Of a stretch of DNA of 64,000 bases, positions 41,772 through 52,809 are shown one piece after another. Position 1 is the stretch's first letter, and every line of letters begins with the position of its first letter. Made by a program: the position numbers and the translations under genes. The notes beneath the pieces were generated by a model. It saw nothing but the letters and a program-made list of their open reading frames with translations. It made no database searches and had not been told where the DNA came from. Origin of the DNA: an endosymbiont 'TC1' of Trimyema compressum (GTDB lineage: Bacteria; Bacillota; TC1); NCBI RefSeq assembly GCF_001584725.1, contig NZ_CP014606.1, forward strand, positions 1,393,501 through 1,457,500, read 5' to 3'.

Positions 41772-41800
41772 TAATACAATACTGACTGTTATTCAGTCAA
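41772..41800 (-). promoter_or_regulatory. tetR promoter with internal operator
   Basis: Minus strand: TTGACT (41800-41795), 18 nt, TATTAT (41776-41771). The inverted repeat tgactg-N5-cagtca (41783-41799) fills the -35 box and spacer, an ideal place for TetR-type repression. GGAGGGG and the ATG follow. Confidence 0.7.
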
Positions 41801-41898
41801 TATTTTTGTTTAAAAAACTCAACATTTATAAAATAGTATCCTATTAATAAGAATAGGATTATTTATCATCACAAAAATACTTAAAAAATAATTTGCCT

Positions 41899-41936
41899 AA
41901 AATAGGGATTCAGCTTAATTGCTGAAGCCCTATTTT
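41899..41936. terminator. Terminator-like hairpin in a divergent intergenic region
   Basis: 16-bp stem with one mismatch (41899-41914 / 41921-41936), A and T runs outside. It lies between the divergent tetR and pirin genes where no gene ends, so it is a leftover terminator or a leader hairpin of the pirin transcript. Confidence 0.55.
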
Positions 41937-42027
41937 GCATCTTTTTATAATGAGTCATCAGGGAACAACCTTATGCTGTATTTATGATATAATACAAACA
42001 ATAAATATATACTCGGAGGTGATTAAT

Positions 42028-42877
42028 ATGAAAAGAAGAACAGTAAAAAAGTAGTAACTGGTTATCCAACTGTAGATGGTGCCGGCGTACGCTTAGTGAG
42101 AGTTTTATCCAATGTGACTACAGAAGATTTTGATCCCTTTTTAATGTTAGATGCTTTTGATTCTACTCATCATGAAGAATATGAAAAAGGCTTTCCTTGG
42201 CACCCTCATAGAGGAATTGAAACAGTTACCTATTTAATTGAAGGCGAAATGACTCATGGAGATAGTTTAGGCAATGAAGGTCTCATTAAAAGCGGTGAAT
42301 ATCAATGGATGACAGCTGGTAATGGTATTATTCATCAAGAATATCCTCAACCAACGAAAAGAATGCTAGGGTCTCAGCTCTGGATTAATCTACCACAAAA
42401 ATATAAGATGGTAGAGCCTAACTATCACGCTATCACAGCTACCAATATTCCAGTTATTGAAGAAAAAGGTTCAATCGTCAGAGTGCTTGCAGGAAACTAT
42501 GAACATGTAAAAGCACCACTGACAGGACAGTATGTTGAAACCACTTATTTAGATGTAACATTAGATAAAAAATAGTAATTGGCACTATCAATCAACATCT
42601 GACAATACACTGTTTGTCTATATTTTTGAAGGCAATGGCTATTTTGAAGAAAATAATGAAGGCTATATAGAAAATAAAAGAGCCGTTCTCTTTAATCCTG
42701 GTGACTATATTGAAATAAAAGCTGGTAACGAGGGAATGCGTTTTATACTATTAGAAGGTAAACCACTAAATGAGCCCATTGCCTGGGGGACCTATTGTAA
42801 TGAATACTAAAGAAGAATTAAATACCGCATTCAAACAATTAGAAGAAAATATTTTTATCAGCCACAATAGAAAGTGA
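42028..42877 (+). pseudogene. Pirin-family cupin protein, frameshifted
   Basis: GGAGGTG, then MKRRTVKK and a break (two stops at 42052); in another frame VVTGYPTVDGAGVRLVRVLS, FDPFLMLDAFDSTHHEEYEK and the pirin metal motif FPWHPHRGIETVTYL...H...E are intact. A further break near 42570 leads to the second cupin (FVYIFEGNGYFEENNEGYIE, LFNPGDYIEIKAGNEGMRF) and a third near 42790 to the end. Non-functional. Confidence 0.88.
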
Positions 42878-42887
42878 GGATTATTCA

Positions 42888-43192
42888 ATGGATACAAAAA
42901 TGATTTTCAAATTGTTTTAGAGGAAGGCAATGGTTTTGGTCAAATCTGTAATACTATGATTCAAGATTTAGATAAAACAAACACCCTTAATAAGAAAACA
43001 AGAGAATTAATCTATGTTTCTCTTTTAGCAGCACTAGGTTTAGAAACTGGACTTCCACACCATGTTCAGCAACTCAAAAATGCTAAGGGTACTGAAGATG
43101 AACTCATCAGTGCTATATTAATGGGATTACCTGTGGCAGGCAAAATAGTTACTACATCACTGGGTATTGCTTTAGATGCTTATAGAAAGTAG
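42888..43192 (+). pseudogene. Carboxymuconolactone-decarboxylase/AhpD-like protein, start frameshifted
   Basis: ATG at 42888 (MDTKNDFQIVLEEGNGFGQI after correction near 42900). The conserved helical part RELIYVSLLAALGLETGLPH HVQQLKNAKGTEDELISAI is open from 42956. The redox CxxC seen in AhpD is absent, so it belongs to the non-redox CMD subgroup. Neighbour of the pirin gene, a common pairing in clostridia. Confidence 0.7.
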
Positions 43193-43203
43193 GATTAAAT
43201 TAA

Positions 43204-44690
<1,487 letters not shown>

Positions 44691-44701
<11 letters not shown>

Positions 44702-45509
44702 AGAACTAAAGACACTCAAAAGCAGTAATGGAACTAGTATAATTTCAGGTATTGTATATTGGCCAACAAATGAAGCTAAAGCTTTAATTCAAATTAGCCA
44801 TGGCATGGTAGAGCGCATTGGCCGTTATAATGAATTCATGAATTTCCTTGTAAAAGAAGGATATGTAATCTGCGGTCATGACCATATCGGACACGGAAAG
44901 TCCGTAGGGCCTGACGAAACATTTGGATTTTTCAAAACTGAAAATGGCGATCAAGCTTTAGTTAACGACCTTTATAATTTTGGACAACTAATAAAAAAGG
45001 ATTTTCCTAATATTCCTCATATTCTAATTGGACACTCTATGGGGTCCTTTATTGCCAGAGTCTGTGTAACAACCTATAAAGAAGCGTATGATGGTTTCAT
45101 AATTAGTGGAACAGGAGAACCAACAGCAGTTGCCAATATTGGCATTACACTTGCATCCTTAGCTGCAAAAGTAGGTGGCGAAAAAACATTCTCAAAAGCT
45201 AGACCAAATTGTTTTAGGCCAGTTTAACAAAAAATTACTAATCCTCGAACGACTAAAGACTGGCTCACGAAAGATACAGATATTGTAGATTTGTATTTAT
45301 AAGACCCTTACGCTCAATTTGTATTTATAACATCAGGCTTTAAAGATCTAGCTACTTTAAACAAGAAAGCTAATGATACGACATGGTTTGATTCTATTTC
45401 TAAAACTATGCCTATTCTCATGATTTCTGGTGACCAAGACCCTGTGGGAAACTATGGAAAGGGTGTTTTAGAAGTTTACAATAAATTAAAAGAAAAAGGG
45501 GATTACTAA
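44691..45509 (+). pseudogene. Alpha/beta hydrolase (monoacylglycerol lipase-like), decayed
   Basis: KALIQISHGMVERIGRYNEF, CGHDHIGHGKSVG and the nucleophile elbow ILIGHSMGSF are intact in the first 178 codons. The frame breaks at about 45225 (ARPNCFRPV), an in-frame TAA follows near 45300, and MPILMISGDQDPVGNYGKGV with the catalytic Asp appears before the stop at 45509. It overlaps glpK upstream and msrA downstream, so an operon glpK-lipase-msrA existed, possibly for glyceride use. Confidence 0.82.
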
Positions 45510-45980
45510 TGAAAACAATTTATTTAGCTGCTGGCTGTTTCTTGGGAGTTGAAGCATTTTATAAAAAATCAATGGTATTATTGAAACGGAGGTAGGTTAC
45601 GCCAATGGCAATGGTAACCCTGTTACTTATGATGAAGTTGTAACAGGCACGACAGGCTATGCAGAAACCTGTAAAATTACTTATGATGAGAAAACATTTT
45701 CCTTAAATTATTTGCTCGAAAAATATTGGTCTATTGTTGACCCAATAAGCCTAAACAAACAAGGTAATGATTAGGGAACACAATATAGGACTGGTATTTA
45801 TTATATAGATGAAACAGATTTACCTATTATTTTAGCTTCATTAAAAATAGAACAAGAAAAATACCAAAAACTTATAGTAAATGAAGTATTACCTTTAAAG
45901 AATTATTTAAAAGCAGAGACTTATCATCAAGACTATTTGCAAAAAAAAATCCTGGTGGTTATTGTCATATTAAACTATAG
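45509..45980 (+). pseudogene. msrA: Peptide methionine-S-sulfoxide reductase MsrA, decayed
   Basis: [20 protein letters not shown]: the catalytic Cys is present but GCFW is GCFL. A frameshift near 45570 leads to [19 protein letters not shown], then [16 protein letters not shown] is followed by TAG where RG is expected and GTQYRTGIYY continues in frame. A last shift near 45945 precedes NPGGYCHIKL. Oxidised-methionine repair by this copy is lost. Confidence 0.88.
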
Positions 45981-45995
45981 TATGGAGGAAGTATA

Positions 45996-46279
45996 AATGG
46001 ATATTAGCTATAATGAACCAAAAAAGTTAAAATTACAATAGTCTCAAGCCCCGATGCAGAAGGCGGACCCTATCCTTTTTTAAGAAGGGAGAAACCTATG
46101 ACATAGGATTTGAATTGTGTCCAGGAGGCTTCTGTTCTACTGCATTTCATACACTTTGGCCTCATCTGAGAGTCATTGAATTAGGAGGAAGACATCCTTG
46201 GGACTCTAAAAAAAGGGAAACAACTGTTTGTTGTCCCAATGCTAAAAGATCTGTAATCTTTAAGATTTCAATAATTTAA
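45996..46279 (+). pseudogene. TIGR04076-like small protein, frameshifted
   Basis: GGAGG precedes MDISYNEPKK; after breaks near 46020 and 46080 it reads KKGETYDIGFELCPGGFCST AFHTLWPHLRVIELGG, the pattern of a small conserved anaerobe protein of unknown function, then CCPNAKRSVIFKISII. At least two frameshifts. Confidence 0.6.
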
Positions 46280-46487
46280 TAAACACAAAAGTAATTAAAA
46301 ATTTGAAACCAACCTGTTCTAATTCTATATTTAGGGAATTGATTATTTTAATACAGCCATTTTAGGCTCAAAAATTTAAATAAAAAAGCTAAAAGCAATA
46401 ATCTGGTTATTCTAAAAAGCAGGTTTTAACACTATTAATGACCATATATCCAGGAATTAAATCTGTATTATTGGAAGGGGAACATTC

Positions 46488-46535
46488 AAGGCAGCTTGAT
46501 TAAAATAATCTTCGCTGCCTTATTTTATTTTTTTA
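46488..46535 (+). terminator. Terminator
   Basis: Stem aaggcagc (46488-46495) / gctgcctt (46514-46521) followed by attttatttttttta. The 200 nt before it (46280-46487) hold no gene I can recognise. Confidence 0.75.
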
Positions 46536-46549
46536 ATAGATTACGTCAT

Positions 46550-47077
46550 TCATAAAGTTATCCAATACGCTTGAACTATTTTTCCATCTGTATGAAAAAA
46601 TGACCTATCTTCTATGCCCCCCCATTCTTAATAATGGTTTTACTAGAGGCAATATTATCCTGATAGCATGCCAACATCACTTTTTTTAAGGTATTGTTCT
46701 ACAGAATTTTAATCCCAAACTTAATATTTCAGTAGCATAGCCTTTTTGTCATTCAGAAGGTCTTACGCCATAACCAATATGTCCACCATAATTGGCTAAA
46801 AAGCATTGAGTTCATACCGGATATCTATAATGCCAATTATTCTATTTGTCCTTTTATCTATAGCAAATCGGGTACCAGAAACTACCCAGTCTAAATTTAA
46901 AGTATCTTTATGGGATTGTTGTTCAAGATGTTCTAGCCAATCGCTATAAGTATTCATTTTTTCAAGCAATGAAGCACCATGTAAGTCCTGTTCTCCAATA
47001 GATAAATGTTCTTCCAAATATTCTAAAGCAGCCGTTTCATGCTCCTTTGTCGGTTTGAGCAAAATAAGATTATTCAT
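46550..47077 (-). pseudogene. GNAT N-acetyltransferase, decayed
   Basis: 93 open codons (MNNLILLKPTKEHETAALEY, TRFAIDKRTNRIIGIIDIRY), then a break at 46796 and NYGGHIGYGVRPSE, a stop, QKGYATEILSLGLKFC (acetyl-CoA loop) and further stops. The acetyl-CoA-binding motif is out of frame with the N-terminus. AGGAGGAG precedes the ATG. Confidence 0.82.
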
Positions 47078-47126
47078 TATAGCTCCTCCTCATTAAATTA
47101 AAAAGTTAACCTCCAAAACCAAATAA

Positions 47127-47158
47127 TAAAATGCCATCAATATATTGATGGCATTTTA
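47127..47158. terminator. Perfect 32-bp palindrome
   Basis: Two 16-nt arms without a loop (47127-47142/47143-47158), A/T runs outside, between the SRP RNA gene and the GNAT remnant. Probably a back-up terminator for the SRP RNA; a symmetrical operator is possible. Confidence 0.6.
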
Positions 47159-47181
47159 AATCCTTATCTTAAATTAAAAAA

Positions 47182-47450
47182 GTTGTACCCTGTCGTCGAA
47201 ACAAGATATTAATATAATCAAATAAACGTTAGCTCCAATCAAGTTTTACCTTCAGCACCCAAAAGTATCCACATACTGCTGCTTCCTTCCGGATCTGACA
47301 GGGTTCATGGGCTCTCGTCGCAAAGGGCTCAATTATCAACACCACATATTTACCAATTAATATTAAACCTTAATCCCTCAGACAGGTATTCAATCCCTCT
47401 ATAGCGGATTGAGGGTTACAAGGAACCGCTAGCTCCCCATCTAGTACAAC
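47182..47450 (-). ncRNA. ffs: Signal recognition particle RNA, large (scRNA) type
   Basis: 269 nt. The S-domain core CTGTCAGATCCGGAAGGAAG (the Ffh-binding loop) is unmistakable. The 5' part contains the Alu-domain sequence GAGCTAGCGGTTCC...TGTAACCC, as in Bacillus scRNA. The termini gttgtac and gtacaac pair, and the 3' end runs into TTTTTT. An extended -10 TGCTAGAAT lies 10-15 nt upstream. Intact and essential for membrane-protein targeting. Confidence 0.95.
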
Positions 47451-47559
47451 ATCTTTCTATTCTAGCATATTTTAACTAAAAAAAGAACCTAATTAAGGCG
47501 AAATTTAAACTACAATATTATGTTAGAATAGAGTAAAGATTGAAATAAGGAGTATAGAT

Positions 47560-48043
47560 ATGAAAATTCAAAGACCGCAACTTCCTAAGTAGCTGTTTAA
47601 AATACACCATTAGAAGAGGCGCTTGCCTTATATAATCGTGAGGAATTAACTATAAATGGTTGCGTATTCGAAAACCAATATTATGAATACCTTAAAGGCT
47701 ACCATGCTGAAGCAGTAAATTAGACGGCTGCTATATCCGCAATACAAGTTTTTACGAATGTAACTGCTCTTATCTGAATATCCCCTTATGTAATATGAAA
47801 ACTACTCAGTTTAATAAATGCCTCCTAAAAGATAGTAACTTTTCAAATAGTTCCCTATCAGTGGAATTTAATAATTGTAACCTAAAACAAAGTGTTTTCA
47901 CCAACAGTCCTTTAAAAGATATTGATTTATAGACTTCTAACATTGAAAATATTTATCTATTAATTGATGATATAAAAGGAGCAATAGTCAATCAAGAACA
48001 AGCCATTGCTTTAGCAAAGTTACTCGAAATTAAAATAGTTTAA
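47560..48043 (+). pseudogene. Pentapeptide-repeat protein, decayed with internal deletion
   Basis: MKIQRPQLPK then a stop; in another frame EEALALYNREELTINGCVFE NQYYEYLKGYHAEAVN. Later, CNMKTTQFNKCLLKDSNFSN, SLSVEFNNCNLKQSVFTNSP LKDIDL show the A(D/N)LXX pentapeptide pattern, ending KGAIVNQEQAIALAKLLEIKIV. Several stops (TAG near 47590, 47722, 47932). At 484 nt it is shorter than relatives of about 210 codons, so part of the repeat solenoid is deleted. Confidence 0.75.
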
Positions 48044-48121
48044 AAAAATTTTAATATTCTAAATATCTTGCTTGACTGTGTACTAACCACGCAGTTTATA
48101 ATGAAATTAAAGGAGGCAATT

Positions 48122-48706
48122 ATGAATTATTTAGCAACTGGAGAAGTTGTAAAATTAATGGATATATCCAAATATACCCTAAGTTATTCATTGATGAAGG
48201 TCTAATACAGCCTAGGCAACTACCAATATTTTTTCAGAAAAGAATTAGAAGCTGATGAAAAAGATGAATATGAGATAATAGCTGAGAAGGAGAAATTCCA
48301 CAACGACATTAATTTAATTTTAAAATATGAAAGTCATCAAGACTATATTTCAAATAGTGGAAGCTATGAAAATAATGAAGAAAGATACAATTTTATCCGA
48401 AAAAATATTCACGCTGATGCTACTGCAGAATTAAAAAAATAAAATCAAGGATTTACTTAATTTTAGGAGAATACGATTGTAATATAGATTCAAAAGAAAC
48501 TAAGAAAATTTACCAAGATTGTATTCCAGAAAATCAACTTAGTATAAAAAATTTCTCATGTTGAGCACAATATGCTTAATCCCTGGATTCAACATTCACC
48601 ATTTTTAATAAATGACATTGGAATTTTAGCTCCCAAAGATATTTTAATCAGTCAAGAATATTTAAACTTTTATGAAGCAATTGCAAAAAAGGAAAAAAGT
48701 AAATAA
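48122..48706 (+). pseudogene. MerR-family regulator, decayed
   Basis: GGAGGC precedes MNYLATGEVVKLMDISKYTL, then a shift gives FIDEGLIQP and a further one FFRKELEADEKDEYEIIAEK (linker helix). The remaining ligand-domain pieces (RKNIHADATAELKK, LILGEYDCNIDSKETKKIYQ, SHVEHNMLNPWIQHSPFLI) are in different frames. At least four defects. Confidence 0.75.
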
Positions 48707-48742
48707 ATTTAATTAATATACAAAAACAGGAAGTGATTTATA

Positions 48743-49275
48743 ATGAATCTCCAAATAAAAAATTAAAGAAAATGAAATTAACAATTTATTAGATAGTATG
48801 GAACGGGATTTTCCAAAACAAGTTTAACAAAAAATGTTTATTAAGGCTATCCAAAAAAAGTGTTTATGCTGTTCTATTAAAAGATGGAACCAATGTAGTT
48901 GGCTATGTAACCTATACAGAAATTGAAGAATATGATGGCATCCATATATGCTATTTAGCAATTGAACCAAAGTTTCGTTCAAAAGGATATGGTAGTAAAA
49001 TGATTGAACTTTTTAGAAAACACATATTAAACAAGTCACTGCTCCTTGAAGTAGAAGACCCCAAATATGCAAAAGATGCTGTTGATTTTAAAATTCGCAC
49101 AAAACGCATTTCTTTTTACGAAAAGTGTAATTTTACATTAGTCGAAAATGTTTTTCTAAATATTTACAATTATCGCCTTCTATTAATGAAAGATCCTAAT
49201 TTTTTTATTAACTCATACAAACATGTAATAAAAAAACCTATGCTAAAACCCTTGGATCCTGGTTCTTTACTTTAG
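48743..49275 (+). pseudogene. GNAT N-acetyltransferase, 5' end decayed
   Basis: MNLQIKK, a break, IKENEINNLLDSMERDFPK, a break near 48820, then SVYAVLLKDGTNVVGYVTYT, ICYLAIEPKFRSKGYGSKMI (acetyl-CoA loop RSKGYGS) and FYEKCNFTLVENVFLNIYNY to the stop at 49275. The C-terminal two thirds is open; the N-terminal part has at least two indels. Substrate unknown. Confidence 0.78.
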
Positions 49276-49406
49276 GTGTAAGGGTAAAAGAGCTTCATAG
49301 AGATTAATATAGTTACTATAAATCCAATACAATGCTTCTCATTTACAGAAAAATATTGATGTTATAATAATTAATAGATGCAATTTTAATTCAGAAAGGA
49401 AAGACA

Positions 49407-49772
49407 ATGACTATTACAACGGATATTAGAGGTAATTCAAAAGTAGCAATTGTAAATGATTTAAATGTAATTATTGAAAATGTACAAGAAGCTCTAGACT
49501 TAATGGCTACTGTTAACTATCAATATGGTTGCCATAAAATTTTAATTCACAAAGAAGCTTTAACAGAAGAATTTTTTGATTTGAAAACAGGTCTTGCTGG
49601 AGAAATTCTTCAAAAATATACTAACTATGGTATAAAAATTGCTATTATTGGTGATTTTTCTATCTACAATAATAAAAGCCTTAAAGACTTTATGTATGAG
49701 TCTAATAAAGGGAACAATGTTTTCTTTTTAGAAAATGAAGATAAAGCCCTTGAGACACTACATAGTAAGTAA
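49407..49772 (+). CDS. DUF4180 domain protein
   Basis: 121 aa, single frame: MTITTDIRGNSKVAIVNDLN, ALDLMATVNYQYGCHKILIH and FDLKTGLAGEILQKYTNYGI KIAIIGDFS match the DUF4180 family, which has no assigned function. AGAAAGGAA precedes the ATG and a long terminator follows. One of the few intact accessory genes in this half of the window, so probably under selection. Confidence 0.82.
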   Translation: MTITTDIRGNSKVAIVNDLNVIIENVQEALDLMATVNYQYGCHKILIHKEALTEEFFDLKTGLAGEILQKYTNYGIKIAIIGDFSIYNNKSLKDFMYESNKGNNVFFLENEDKALETLHSK

Positions 49773-49773
49773 A

Positions 49774-49830
49774 ATTTTAACTAAAGAAAGAATCTGCAAA
49801 TAACTAGTAGATTCTTTCTTTAGTTAAAAT
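49774..49830. terminator. Long hairpin terminator
   Basis: Arms attttaactaaagaaagaat (from 49774) and its complement ending 49830 enclose about 13 nt. It serves DUF4180 and the convergent gene at 49846. Confidence 0.85.
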
Positions 49831-49845
49831 AATCAATTATATCTA

Positions 49846-50298
49846 TTAAAGCAACCTATATTCAACACTCTTATATCTTGCCCTTCTTTTTCTTATCTTC
49901 ATTAATACCAGCTCCAAGAACTTGCCCCCAAAACGTCCATGAACACCTTCTTTTACAGAACCTGTTACAATGCCCCACAAGTTTCCACCTATATAGCCTG
50001 TAATATCGCCATTACCGTTCCCCATACACTGCCAAATACACTGGTGGCCATAAACATTATTAACCTCTCCCATAATGCTTCCTTTAACATCTCCATAAAT
50101 ATCACCATTAACAACACCTCTTATTTTACCTACATCACCATGAATGTCTTTATTGACAACACCAGGAATCAGTCCAAAATATGGACGTTTTTCTTTTTTA
50201 TTATCTGGACTATCTTTTGCTTCTTCGTCTTCATTATCTTCTTTTCCATTTAACAATTCATCTATTGTAGCGCCTAATGTTTCTGCAATAATACCTTT
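49846..50298 (-). pseudogene. XRE-type regulator with polymer-forming-like repeats, cut by IS copy 2
   Basis: Only the part downstream of the DNA-binding domain survives: AETLGATIDELLNGKEDNED (typical end of an XRE domain), an acidic linker, then glycine-rich repeats such as GVVNGDIYGDVKGSIMGEVN that recall bactofilin-like beta-helix tails found after XRE domains in clostridia. The N-terminal HTH is missing: the IS joins at 50298. The visible start codon lies inside the IS and is accidental. A frame drift after VYGH is likely. Confidence 0.7.
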
Positions 50299-50376
50299 TG
50301 GACATATACTAAAAAAGTAGACAGGAAAAAGTGAAACATGTTTTAAATAAGTAGACACATAAGAAAGGATAAAATT

Positions 50377-50658
50377 ATGAATAATTACAAGAAATACGAT
50401 GAAGAATTTAAAAAAAGTATTGTTAATTTACACCAAAACGGTAAAACTCAATCCCAACTTTCTAAAGAATATGGTGTCTCCATGTCTGCTTTACACAAGT
50501 GGATTAAACTTTATTCTCAGGTTAGAATTGATGATGATACTATTCTAACCGCTAAGCAGATTAAGGATCTTCAAAAGCGTAATGCTCGACTCTAGGAGGA
50601 AAATATCATTTTAAAAAAAGCAATTGCCATATTCACGCCTCACTCAGACAAAGATTAA
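50377..50658 (+). pseudogene. IS3-family transposase OrfA (copy 2), amber stop
   Basis: HTH subunit of 72 codons to TAG at 50593; the same frame would continue 20 more codons to TAA overlapping the OrfB ATG (TAATG at 50656-50660). GAAAGGAT precedes the ATG. Same TAG as in copy 1. Confidence 0.85.
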
Positions 50659-51526
50659 TGGCTGTTCATACCCTTCGTTTTCAGCACGCTATCTCTTTTC
50701 TTTGTCATGTCCTTAAAGTGAACCGCAGCTCCTATTACAAATACTTTTCGGAAAAACTTTCTCCTAGAACTATTGAGAATTAAAAACTCCGTCAGCTTAT
50801 TCTCGGAGATTTGTCATCTTACTAAGAGACGTATTGGCCCATCTAAGATTAAGGCTCTTCTTTCCTATGACTATGGCATCAACATCAGTATTGGTAGAGC
50901 GAGCCGCCTGATGACTGACATGAATCTTCCTAAAATGCCTACTATCAAACTTCGGTTTATTCATCCGAGGTCTATTCCCAATTTTGATTGCCCTAACTAC
51001 CTAAATCAAAATTTTAATGTTCCTCAGCCCAATCAAGTCTGGGCTAGTGACATTACCTATATTAATTTAAATGCCTCTTTTGCTTATCTCTGTGTTATTA
51101 TGGATTTATTTTCTCGTAAAATTATTGCTTGGAAGCTCTCTCTTAAAATTGATACTTCTCTTGTTAAGGATACTTTTATCAAAGCCTTTTATTCTCAAAA
51201 ACCTTCTACTTCTCTTATTTTTCATTCTGACAGAGGTTCCTAATATACTTCTTTTATCTTTAGAAAGCTCCTTGATTCTTTTGGTATCATTCAATCTTTT
51301 TCTAAGCTTTCTCATCCTTGGGACAATGCTGTCGTTGAGTCCTTTTTAAATATATGAAAAAAGAAGAAATTCTTCGTAGGTCTTTTTCTTCCTTTGCTCA
51401 AATTAAGCTTTCCTGCTTTGAACACATTGAGGGCTTCTACAACCCCCTATACGTCCCCACTCTGCTAATAACATTCTTTCTCCTAATTCCAAAGAAGACT
51501 ATTTTTTCACTTCTATTAAAACTTAA
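50658..51526 (+). pseudogene. IS3-family transposase OrfB (copy 2), broken
   Basis: MAVHTLRFQHAISFLCHVLK, TAA at 50781, a frameshift to HLTKRRIGPSKIKALLSYDY and ASDITYINLNASFAYLCVIM DLFSRKIIAWKLS, FHSDRGS, TAA at 51241, NAVVES, another shift to KKEEILRRSFSSFAQ, and a final 2-nt insertion before the C-terminus at 51526. The DDE residues are encoded but in separate pieces. Confidence 0.85.
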
Positions 51527-51563
51527 TTTCACTTTTTCTATCTACTCTATTGACATTCTTCCA

Positions 51564-51765
51564 GTCTTTTTCAAATAGTTTAAATGATGTTACACCCATT
51601 GTATAATAGCCACACTCATCTTTATCACTTAAGTATGTCACCATTATCTATCTGATTCTAAAGCTTTAAAAGTGCTCTGCTTTCGCTTGTTGCCACTACT
51701 TTAACGATTTTTTCTCTTTTTTCTTCTAACTGAATGGTAAATATTTTTTCTTTAGATGCCGGCAT
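51564..51765 (-). other. Small decayed ORF next to IS copy 2
   Basis: From ATG 51765 (AAAGG upstream): MPASKEKIFTIQLEEKREKI VKVVATSESRALL, stop at 51658; past frame changes GDIL, DKDECGYYTMGVTSFKLFEK runs into the IS at 51563. It looks like a small intracellular protein cut by the IS; no family can be assigned. Confidence 0.35.
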
Positions 51766-52064
51766 TCCTTTCCCCTTTTTTCAGAAATTTCATCAGGCAA
51801 TTCTACTAGTTTTTTCTTATCGCATAGGATAACCATTGGATATCTTTATTAAATCTAACACGCAAGGAAGATATTTATTAGTTTCTCAATCACTAATTGT
51901 TGTCAATGGTTTAATTGACTATTGCTTGTTATTTTTAACTTAATTGAAATTAACAACTAAAACCATAATTTCCATTACTATTGAATGCTACAGAATGTAG
52001 TAGATAAAAATTAAGCGAATATCATATTTTTATGATAATTTGGTAATAATATTTGTTTTTTAGG

Positions 52065-52210
52065 TTGATTGTATATTTTTTCTATGCTAATATGTACTTA
52101 GAGGTTACGTTTATTAGTAAATAGGCATAATTATTTGCGTATTTACACGTATCTTTTGCTTAGAAAATTGTTACTCTGCTTTCGACGGCGAGGGTAACAT
52201 TTTTTTATTT
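52065..52210 (+). ncRNA. Orphan small RNA gene with its own promoter and terminator
   Basis: TTGATT (52065-52070), 17 nt, TAATAT (52088-52093) with TGC extension predicts a start near 52100. The RNA has a long imperfect hairpin (tacgt ... gtaaata / tatttac ... acgta, about 52105-52153) and ends at a terminator with stem tgttactct (52169-52177) / agggtaaca (52191-52199) and a T run. No ORF fits the roughly 105 nt. The layout recalls RNAs beside abiF-type genes or type III antitoxin RNAs, but no partner gene is recognisable nearby. Confidence 0.55.
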
Positions 52211-52416
52211 TACTTTTACAAGTTTAAAGTTTTTTGTATTTGTTAACTGTTAATGTTTATTGTACTTCGCGCTTTCTAAAAGCATAATTAAAATAGGTTG
52301 TTAGTATTTTTTACTCTCAGCTCATCATTAATTTCCCAGCAAAGCTATATGCAGGAATTGAATTTATTTCTCTCCTTTTTTGTTCCTCTATTATATATAG
52401 CTAGTGTTATATATAA
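52211..52416. other. Gene-free stretch after the small RNA
   Basis: AT-rich; the only long plus-strand frame (from 52298) is low-complexity and runs antisense over the next remnant. No promoter, repeat or coding signal seen. Confidence 0.4.
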
Positions 52417-52449
52417 AAATAGACAGCGTCATAAAAACACTGTCTATTT
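52417..52449 (-). terminator. Terminator
   Basis: Stem aaatagacag (52417-52426) / ctgtctattt (52440-52449), minus-strand T run following; ends the remnant at 52459. Confidence 0.75.
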
Positions 52450-52458
52450 GATTTTTTA

Positions 52459-52600
52459 TTATAAATTTTTAATGATATTATCAATTTCTTTACCAGTTTT
52501 TAGAATCGCCACTCCGTTTCCACTCTTCCCAACGTCATAGTGAGTCAATTCTTCCACCACCTGAAGAAATTGTTTTGTAATTTTTTGAAAATAGATTTAA
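52459..52600 (-). pseudogene. C-terminal fragment of an unknown gene
   Basis: ITKQFLQVVEELTHYDVGKS GNGVAILKTGKEIDNIIKNL and a stop at 52459, then a terminator. An in-frame stop upstream and no start show it is a fragment. Not recognised. Confidence 0.4.
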
Positions 52601-52809
52601 TTATGTTTCATCATCAGATAATAGAATTTTGCTGTCTGTCACGTCTTTTATGTTAGCTTCAATAGCATTTTGCCCTTTTGCTAATTTATCTCTTTTTCAT
52701 GCTTTTGGAAAGCTATAATTTTATTCTGATAGCTTTAATATCCAAAAACAGAACGTGTTTCAATCAATCCTTTAATTAGAATCAGGCTAATAGCAGTTTC
52801 TCTTATTTG

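Larger units (their letters stand above)
50299..51563 (+). mobile_element. IS3-family insertion sequence, copy 2 (1265 bp)
   Basis: Same ends and length as copy 1 (24203-25467) but opposite orientation. All regions I compared by eye are identical, including premature stops and frameshifts. Left flank is an XRE gene fragment, right flank unrelated sequence; ccttt on the left and gtctt on the right, so no target duplication is visible. Confidence 0.9.

Noticed and set aside
49846..50358. 170-codon ORF as a complete gene
   Set aside because: Its first 20 codons lie inside the IS end; the real gene starts upstream of the insertion and is lost here.
50593..51250. Programmed frameshifting as the explanation for split transposase frames
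   Set aside because: IS3 elements do use -1 frameshifting between OrfA and OrfB, but here the breaks are stop codons inside OrfA and several changes inside OrfB, including after DRGS, which normal recoding does not explain.
52298..52540. 80-codon plus-strand ORF as a partner for the small RNA
   Set aside because: Hydrophobic low-complexity sequence without RBS, antisense to a better minus-strand remnant with a terminator (52417-52600).
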